A stretch of 10,053 bases of DNA from Anaerolineales bacterium (lineage in GTDB: Bacteria; Chloroflexota; Anaerolineae; Anaerolineales; Villigracilaceae), in contig JAICRQ010000083.1 in assembly GCA_025966435.1 (NCBI GenBank), positions 1-10,053 on the forward strand, given 5' to 3'. The notes beneath the pieces were generated by a model. It made no database searches. It was not told where the DNA came from and saw only the letters and a list, made by a program, of their open reading frames with translations. Each line of letters begins with the position of its first letter. The first letter of the stretch is position 1. Shown piece by piece: positions 6,147 to 10,053 of the stretch. Both the position numbers and the translations under genes were made by a program.

Positions 6147-6983
6147 TTATACAGCTTGTTTTTGTACCTCCAGCTTCCTCATGGAGAGGAATAAGGTGCC
6201 TAGCGCAATCGCACAATTGATTGCAATGGTGAAATAATAGATTCGAAGGTCGGATGCCGCAGGCGGCAAGATCGGAAGGAGATTGCTGGTTACGTTCCCG
6301 GCGGCATGGAACAGTAATGCAAGTAAAAGACTCCCGTTGGTGTTGATAAAAATCCAGGTATAGATGATTGAAACTGCAAGCAGGTTAATAAAAAACCAGT
6401 GAAGAGGCACGACTGATAGAAAGCTCCCCTCGCTAAGAGCATACGGAAAATGCCACACAGCCCATAATGCGCCGAGGATCAAGCTTGAGACCAAAGGGGA
6501 ATAGCGCTCCAACAGTTTCGGCAAAGCGAAACCTCGCCAGCCAAGCTCCTCGCCTAACCCATCAAACCCCAGTGTAAAGACCAAAAGCAGGATCAGAATC
6601 TTTTGCCATAGCGGAGTCTCCGCCGGACCAAAAGGGAAACCTGCAACTGAAAAATCTGGCGTTGCTCCTCCGGTCAAATTGTTAAGTGTAATTGCCAGCA
6701 GAGTAATTAAGACAGGCAGGAACAAGGCTATCAGATACCATTGAATCCCCACCTGCCACCGGAACAACCTGCCAAAAAGCTCGCGCAGACCCTGGCGGCC
6801 ATGTGCCAGTGAGGCGACAATGATCGCTGCAAGCGCAGGACCATACCCGGCAAGGAGAGTCAGGAAGCCAGGGACTTGGATCGATGTGACCCCGCGCGAA
6901 TTGAGCGCCTGGGGCAGCCAGTTGGACCAGGTAAACACATATGCCAGGGCGAAGAAGATCACGAGTGCATATTTCTTGATCAT
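6147..6983 (-). CDS. CPBP-family intramembrane metalloprotease (CAAX prenyl protease 2-like)
   Basis: A 278-residue multi-span membrane protein. It has the CPBP (ABI) motifs in order: GEELGWRGF with E145, E146 and R150; then WAVWHFPYAL with H178; then LFHAAGN with H226 and N230. These are the presumed metal and catalytic positions of the family that includes eukaryotic Rce1 and bacterial bacteriocin self-immunity proteins. Hydrophobic spans lie near 5-20, 40-60, 82-102, 128-141, 165-180, 194-212, 216-235 and 250-268. In bacteria the substrate is usually unknown, and nothing here indicates prenylation. GGAG lies 5 nt before the ATG at 6983. It stands alone, with a different gene divergently upstream and the transporter operon's promoter region downstream; no clear intrinsic terminator separates it from that operon, so some read-through is possible. 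Confidence 0.9.
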   Translation of the reverse strand: MIKKYALVIFFALAYVFTWSNWLPQALNSRGVTSIQVPGFLTLLAGYGPALAAIIVASLAHGRQGLRELFGRLFRWQVGIQWYLIALFLPVLITLLAITLNNLTGGATPDFSVAGFPFGPAETPLWQKILILLLVFTLGFDGLGEELGWRGFALPKLLERYSPLVSSLILGALWAVWHFPYALSEGSFLSVVPLHWFFINLLAVSIIYTWIFINTNGSLLLALLFHAAGNVTSNLLPILPPAASDLRIYYFTIAINCAIALGTLFLSMRKLEVQKQAV

Positions 6984-7123
6984 TTGTTCTCCAAAGGGAG
7001 CACAAAACCAGGGAGATTTGATAGTGAGAACACACCTTTCTGTAGAAAGTTACCTGATTTGGAGACAACCCGGACTCCGCTTTGATAAAATACTTCCATT
7101 CCCAGGAAGGGAGTTTCGCAACG
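6984..7123. promoter_or_regulatory. Divergent intergenic region between CPBP protease and small membrane protein
   Basis: This stretch must hold both promoters. For the plus-strand gene, GAGACA (7062-7067) and TAAAAT (7086-7091), separated by 18 bp, make a fair -35/-10 pair, with the -10 box about 33 nt before the ATG. No convincing minus-strand pair was found. A small inverted repeat CTTTC-tgta-GAAAG (7036-7049) lies midway and could be an operator; at 5 bp it could also be chance. Confidence 0.35.
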
Positions 7124-7498
7124 ATGAACACCCCAACTCACTCTCGGCTCTTACAGTTTGCATTGCGTCTCGTCGGATTCATATTTACATTCACCGTTTA
7201 TCCCCTGACACGGATCTGGCCGTCTGGTTGGGCGTGGCACACAGGACAATCTGAGTACCTGTCCATGATCATCGGCATCTACGCCACACTGGGAGTCTTT
7301 CTGTTCATAGCGTCCAAAGACCCATTGCAACATCGCAGCTTGATCTGGTTCACAATCTGGTCAAGTATTGTTCATGGCGGGATCATGGCTGTGCAGGCAA
7401 TCCAGAATCCGGCGCACATTGGTCATCTCTATGGCGATGTATTGGGGCTGTTTGCTGTTGCGGGTGTATTGATGTGGCTGGTGCCGAAAGGATCCTGA
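7124..7498 (+). CDS. Small multi-span membrane protein, resembles DUF6632
   Basis: A 124-residue protein with about four hydrophobic spans (roughly 8-28, 45-66, 77-93 and 102-119). The segments MIIGIYATLGVFLF, DPLQHRSLIWFTIWSS and HGGIMAVQAIQ, then a Gly-Asp near HLYGDVLG, match my memory of the DUF6632 family, which has no known function; the assignment is by eye. The frame opens at 7082, but the ATG at 7124 is preferred because a purine-rich GGAAGGGAG lies about 10 nt before it, a putative -10 box falls within the longer frame, and the extra 14 residues are hydrophilic and unlike a start before the first span. It is monocistronic, divergent from the protease and convergent with the broken SMR gene. 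A loose hairpin after the stop (near 7501-7528) has no T-run. Confidence 0.75.
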   Translation: MNTPTHSRLLQFALRLVGFIFTFTVYPLTRIWPSGWAWHTGQSEYLSMIIGIYATLGVFLFIASKDPLQHRSLIWFTIWSSIVHGGIMAVQAIQNPAHIGHLYGDVLGLFAVAGVLMWLVPKGS

Positions 7499-7548
7499 CT
7501 TTCCTCTGCCTCGGCGGCATTTCGGAAGAGAGCAAAAAGAATAACCAA

Positions 7549-7814
7549 TTAATGTGCGGCGACTCTGGAGAACAGATTAATAATTAGAATGCCGCTGATA
7601 ACCAGTATGATGCCCATCACGCGTGCCCCATCCAGCAGCTCGCGCCGGAGGATCATCCCGGCAAGGACCGTCAACACAATGCCGATTCCTGACCATATCC
7701 CAACACAACGACAATACTGGGAATGAGCTTGGTAAACCCTGCTGAAAATTTCAAGGCGGTGGTAGCCGTCACTTCACCGAGGACGGCAAAGCGAAAGATG
7801 ACGGCTGTTTTCAC
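7549..7814 (-). pseudogene. Broken small multidrug resistance (SMR, EmrE/QacE-type) transporter gene
   Basis: Translating the minus strand from GTG (7814) gives [20 protein letters not shown], then [20 protein letters not shown], which lines up position for position with EmrE 1-40, including the essential Glu14. The frame then stops after a few residues. Shifted at the ATATGG at 7693-7698, the sequence reads [20 protein letters not shown] and continues to ISGILIINLFSRVAAH and TAA (7549-7551), matching EmrE 62-110. Residues equivalent to about 41-61 (end of helix 2 and the loop) are missing. The present length of 266 nt plus 67 nt equals the 333 nt of an intact 110-residue gene, and 67 is not a multiple of three, which explains the frameshift. 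When intact it would have been a proton-coupled exporter of cationic drugs or guanidinium-type compounds. It should now be non-functional. No clear ribosome binding site remains. Confidence 0.88.
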
Positions 7815-7840
7815 GATGAGATTTTACCGTACCTACTATT

Positions 7841-7880
7841 CCCCGCTCGAGAATCTTGACTTGATCCATCACTAAAATTA
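7841..7880 (-). pseudogene. Eroded fragment of an ABC-exporter ATPase C terminus
   Basis: The minus strand reads ILVMDQVKILERG in one frame. This matches ILVMDRGRIVERG, the conserved segment after the H-loop of ABC exporters, which is present in the intact exporter at 8568-8607. Aligned without gaps, 30 of the 40 bases agree between 7841-7880 and 8568-8607. After about 13 codons the resemblance ends (the intact protein continues GTHNEL; here GIV). The match begins at the stop codon of the DUF4160 gene. I read it as the remnant of a second, related exporter gene, or of a partial duplication, left when the DUF2442-DUF4160 pair arrived. The bases between this fragment and the SMR start at 7814 show nothing recognisable. 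Confidence 0.55.
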
Positions 7881-8138
7881 TTTCAGAGGCGCGATTTTTT
7901 CAGGTTTTTGCTGATTTTTTGCAAGATCCCAATCACGGCGTAATTCGTCTTGATGCATAGATGCCCATTCAATAACGAGCCCTAACGCACGTCCAGGAAG
8001 ACTCCCTGAAAAAACTGCCAACGTATTGATGTTAATCCATGCCTCATTATCACCATAGACTGCATGAAAGTGTGGTGGATTATGATCATCGTAATACATA
8101 CGGATGATAATGCCGTAAAAACGGCAAATCTCAGGCAT
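7878..8138 (-). CDS. DUF4160 domain protein
   Basis: An 86-residue soluble protein filling the whole DUF4160 domain. Family marks: MPEICRFYGIIIRMYYDDHN at the start, PPHFHAVYG (21-29) with its His-rich HNPPHFH motif, an aromatic-acidic NEAWINI strand, SGSLPGRAL (44-52), and the helix VIEWASMHQDELRRDW (55-70). Biochemical function is unknown. Genes of this family usually sit beside DUF2442 genes, as here, and the pair has been suggested on context to be a toxin-antitoxin-like module; nothing in the sequence proves that. Its ATG lies inside the end of the DUF2442 gene (8-nt overlap, ATGCCTGA) with only a weak ribosome site, so translation is probably coupled. Its stop codon abuts the ABC-exporter remnant. 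Confidence 0.85.
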   Translation of the reverse strand: MPEICRFYGIIIRMYYDDHNPPHFHAVYGDNEAWININTLAVFSGSLPGRALGLVIEWASMHQDELRRDWDLAKNQQKPEKIAPLK

Positions 8139-8418
8139 AAGATTCTTCTTTGAGAGAAGGAAACAGTTCTTCAGGCCTTTTACCTGTCAATTTCAAGTAA
8201 AGCGCATCCGCATCTAGATCAATTTCATCCGACCAAGATAGCCATCTACTGTTTTCTATTGCGACTTTTTTGAAATTGTCATAATCATCCCAGAATACAA
8301 AAACACCTTTTCCAGCGAGGTGTGAAAGGTCAACTTCGCCAGCGGTGTCATCATCAAATTTGAGCCAGATTTTGTAATCTTTCCTCGGACGCGCTTCTAA
8401 AATTTTAGGTCTGGACAT
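8131..8418 (-). CDS. DUF2442 domain protein
   Basis: A 95-residue acidic soluble protein spanning the DUF2442 fold. Visible marks: PKILEARPRKDYKIWLKFDD (4-23), the typical strand pair of the family, then GEVDLSHLAGKGVF (27-40), NFKKVAI (48-54), and the conserved tail SWSDEIDLDADALY (61-74). The frame is open to 8541, but that start lies within the exporter gene; AGGAGGAG at 8425-8432, 6 nt from the ATG at 8418, fixes the start. It is the first gene of a two-gene unit with DUF4160. Base composition is visibly more AT-rich than in the transporter genes on either side, which fits acquisition from elsewhere. Function is unknown; if the pair is a toxin-antitoxin-like unit, I cannot tell which partner is the toxin. 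Confidence 0.85.
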   Translation of the reverse strand: MSRPKILEARPRKDYKIWLKFDDDTAGEVDLSHLAGKGVFVFWDDYDNFKKVAIENSRWLSWSDEIDLDADALYLKLTGKRPEELFPSLKEESYA

Positions 8419-8424
8419 AAGCTT

Positions 8425-8432
8425 CTCCTCCT
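8425..8432 (-). promoter_or_regulatory. Strong ribosome binding site deciding the DUF2442 start
   Basis: AGGAGGAG on the minus strand, 6 nt before the ATG at 8418. It rules out the longer reading that would begin inside the exporter gene and predicts strong translation of the first gene of the pair. Confidence 0.8.
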
Positions 8433-8461
8433 GAAAAAATAAGCATCCGTTTGGACGTTTT

Positions 8462-8467
8462 ATTATA
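8462..8467 (-). promoter_or_regulatory. -10 box for the DUF2442-DUF4160 pair
   Basis: A perfect TATAAT on the minus strand, 43 nt before the DUF2442 ATG and 21 nt after the exporter stop codon. No good -35 hexamer is seen at 16-18 bp. CCGTT and AACGG flank it as a weak 5-bp inverted repeat. No terminator separates the exporter from this promoter, so the pair may be read both from here and by read-through. Confidence 0.45.
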
Positions 8468-8488
8468 CAACGGAAAATTTGCTCATCT

Positions 8489-10053
8489 TTATACTCGCTC
8501 GCCTCGGAACTGTGTTTCATAGAGTTGAGCATATAACCCATTCAGTGCGATCAACTCATTGTGTGTGCCCCGCTCGACGATTCGGCCTCGATCCATGACT
8601 AGAATCAAATCTGCCGCAAGAATCGTGGACAGGCGGTGAGCAATTACGATGCTCGTTCTGCCTGCCATCACACGCTTCAACGCCTCCTGAATCAATGCCT
8701 CAGATTCACTGTCGAGGTGGCTGGTCGCTTCGTCGAGGACGAGGATCTTCGGATTTTTGAGGATGACGCGCGCCAGGGCGATGCGCTGCTTTTCGCCGCC
8801 GCTCAAGCGATAGCCGCGCTCCCCCACAATCGTATCGTAGCCGTCGGTCAGGTCCATGATGAAGTTATGGATGTTGGCAGCGCGCGCCGCGGATTCGATC
8901 TCCTCTTGCGTCGCGTCTATTTTGGCGTAGGTCAGGTTGGTGCGGATGGTGTCGTGAAAGAGATAGGTCTCCTGCGTCACCATACCGATCGCGTCGGAAA
9001 GTGAATCGAGCGTCACATCGCGCAGATCATGCCCGTCGATGCGGATCACGCCATTGGTCGGGTCGTACAAGCGCGGGATGAGATACGTCATCGTCGTCTT
9101 GCCCGCGCCGGAAGGACCGACCAGCGCGACGAGTTGCCCGGGACGCGCGATGAAGGAGATTCCATCGAGAGCGACCTCGCGCGCTTGCGAGATGTGCTCC
9201 GCCTCGGTGGAGTCGGAAGTGATACCCACATCCTGACGATCGACCTTGGGCAACTGACCATTTTCTCCTTTTGCTTTAGTCTTTTCTCCATCCTCTTTGG
9301 TCTGCCGATCCACCAGCGATAATACAGCGCCCACATCCTGATGTCGTCCGTAGCGTTTGACTTCCTTCAGGAGCATGGACTCGTCCACATGATAATTGAA
9401 CGTTACATTGTCGAATTCCAGTTCACCTTTCACATCCTCCAACGCAACGGCATCCTCTTTTTCCACAATATCATGGGGCAGATCGATCACTTCGAAGACG
9501 CGCTCGAAACTGACCATCGACGTGGAGAACTCCACAGGGGCGCCAGCGAGGCCCTGCAGGGCACCGTAGAGCGAGCCGAGGTAGGAGCCGAATGCAACGA
9601 TGGTCCCGACGGTAAAGACATCGGTGATCACGAAGTAACCGCCCAGTCCATAGACCAGCGCGGTACCGATCGCGCTAACGAGCCCGAAGATGACGAAAAA
9701 CGTCGAGCCAACCACCGCGCGGCGAATGCCGATGTCGCGCACATTGGCAGCGCGGTCGCGGAACCGCTTCTCTTCCTCGAGAGAGCGACCGAACAGTTTG
9801 ACCAGCAGCGCGCCGCCAATATTGAGGGTCTCATTCATGTGCGCGTTCATCTGGGCATTCATCTCCATTCCCTGGCGGGCAATATCGCGCAGGACGTTTC
9901 CGAGTCTTCGCGCCGCCAGAATGAATAGAGGCAGGATGAGCACGCTGACGAGGGTCAGCCGCCATTCGAGCGTGACCATGACGGCGATCAGGGCGATCGC
10001 TTCGATGAGGTTGGTCACGATGTTGACGATCGTGTTGCTGATGGCATTCTGCG
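8489..10053 (-). CDS. ABC exporter half-transporter, permease plus ATPase (5' end outside window)
   Basis: The last 521 or so residues of a type IV ABC exporter (multidrug/lipid type); the reading frame continues past the right edge, and the GTG at 10018 is an internal Val. Numbering from that codon: transmembrane helices at about 5-35 and 105-132, A-loop Tyr209, Walker A GPSGAGKTT 301-309, Q-loop Q349, signature LSGGE 405-409, Walker B ILVLDE 425-430 with catalytic Glu430, D-loop SHLD 433-436, H-loop H461. All catalytic residues are present, so the site is predicted to be active. Between the A-loop strand and the strand before Walker A there is an extra segment of about 68 residues (212-280), rich in Lys, Glu, Asp and Gln, where most exporters have about ten. 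I recall similar inserts in exporters of Chloroflexota and Actinobacteria. Partner: homodimer, or a second half-transporter upstream outside the window. Substrate cannot be inferred. Confidence 0.93.
   Translation of the reverse strand, partial: QNAISNTIVNIVTNLIEAIALIAVMVTLEWRLTLVSVLILPLFILAARRLGNVLRDIARQGMEMNAQMNAHMNETLNIGGALLVKLFGRSLEEEKRFRDRAANVRDIGIRRAVVGSTFFVIFGLVSAIGTALVYGLGGYFVITDVFTVGTIVAFGSYLGSLYGALQGLAGAPVEFSTSMVSFERVFEVIDLPHDIVEKEDAVALEDVKGELEFDNVTFNYHVDESMLLKEVKRYGRHQDVGAVLSLVDRQTKEDGEKTKAKGENGQLPKVDRQDVGITSDSTEAEHISQAREVALDGISFIARPGQLVALVGPSGAGKTTMTYLIPRLYDPTNGVIRIDGHDLRDVTLDSLSDAIGMVTQETYLFHDTIRTNLTYAKIDATQEEIESAARAANIHNFIMDLTDGYDTIVGERGYRLSGGEKQRIALARVILKNPKILVLDEATSHLDSESEALIQEALKRVMAGRTSIVIAHRLSTILAADLILVMDRGRIVERGTHNELIALNGLYAQLYETQFRGERV
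9178..9385 (-). other. Hydrophilic insert in the exporter ATPase domain
   Basis: Codons for residues about 212-280 of the visible exporter. The segment begins ESMLLKEVKRYGRHQDVGA, passes through a Lys/Glu/Gly-rich low-complexity stretch (about 239-256) bracketed by two copies of VDRQ (236-239 and 259-262), and ends SQAREVALDG. The low-complexity part is more AT-rich than the rest of the gene, which suggests expansion or loose constraint. The outer parts look conserved in type and may pack on the ATPase domain. Confidence 0.6.

Noticed and set aside
7501..7528. Terminator after the small plus-strand membrane gene
   Set aside because: Only short paired segments (TTCC/GGAA and TGCC/GGCA) with an uneven internal loop, and no T-run follows.
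8419..8541. Longer DUF2442 protein starting at 8541
   Set aside because: That start lies inside the exporter gene, while AGGAGGAG precedes the ATG at 8418, where the conserved domain begins.
9341..9928. A 195-codon plus-strand frame opposite the ABC exporter
   Set aside because: It lies antisense to a clearly conserved gene, its composition mirrors the exporter's codon bias, and no domain is recognisable.

Overview
The window looks like chromosomal DNA from a Chloroflexota (Anaerolineae-type) bacterium. This is an inference. It rests on the Ala/Pro/Thr-rich stretch directly after the lipobox of the solute-binding lipoprotein, on an ABC exporter ATPase carrying a hydrophilic insert of a kind I associate with that phylum, and on the moderately GC-rich, operon-dense layout. 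No rRNA, tRNA, CRISPR array or intact transposon is visible.

Positions 65-6045, minus strand, hold a nucleoside uptake and salvage operon. From the promoter leftwards it runs: a structured leader of about 180 nt, a BMP/PnrA-type binding lipoprotein (4766-5851), a perfect 13-bp GC-rich hairpin, a double-domain ABC ATPase (3135-4697), two membrane permeases (2038-3138 and 1056-2036), an intrinsic-terminator-like hairpin, and an inosine/uridine-type nucleoside hydrolase (65-991). The ATPase and permease genes are tightly coupled (4-nt overlap, then a 1-nt gap). The two hairpins flank that ATPase-permease core and probably set unequal expression. Imported nucleosides would be split into base and ribose by the hydrolase.

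Positions 6100-7500 hold two unrelated membrane-protein genes transcribed divergently: a CPBP-type intramembrane protease on the minus strand (6147-6983) and a small multi-span protein resembling DUF6632 on the plus strand (7124-7498).

Positions 7500-8490 are a scarred accessory patch. A small multidrug resistance (SMR/EmrE-type) gene is broken by what looks like a 67-nt internal deletion (7549-7814). Beside it is a short eroded piece of an ABC-exporter C terminus (7841-7880) that matches the intact exporter at 8568-8607. Next to that piece is an overlapping DUF2442-DUF4160 gene pair (7878-8418), visibly more AT-rich than its neighbours and with its own promoter-like -10 box. The arrangement suggests that the small pair was inserted, or trapped by rearrangement, among ABC-exporter genes.

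Positions 8489-10053 hold the 3' part of an ABC exporter half-transporter on the minus strand whose beginning lies outside the window. Its nucleotide-binding domain carries an unusual insert of about 68 residues just before the strand leading to Walker A.
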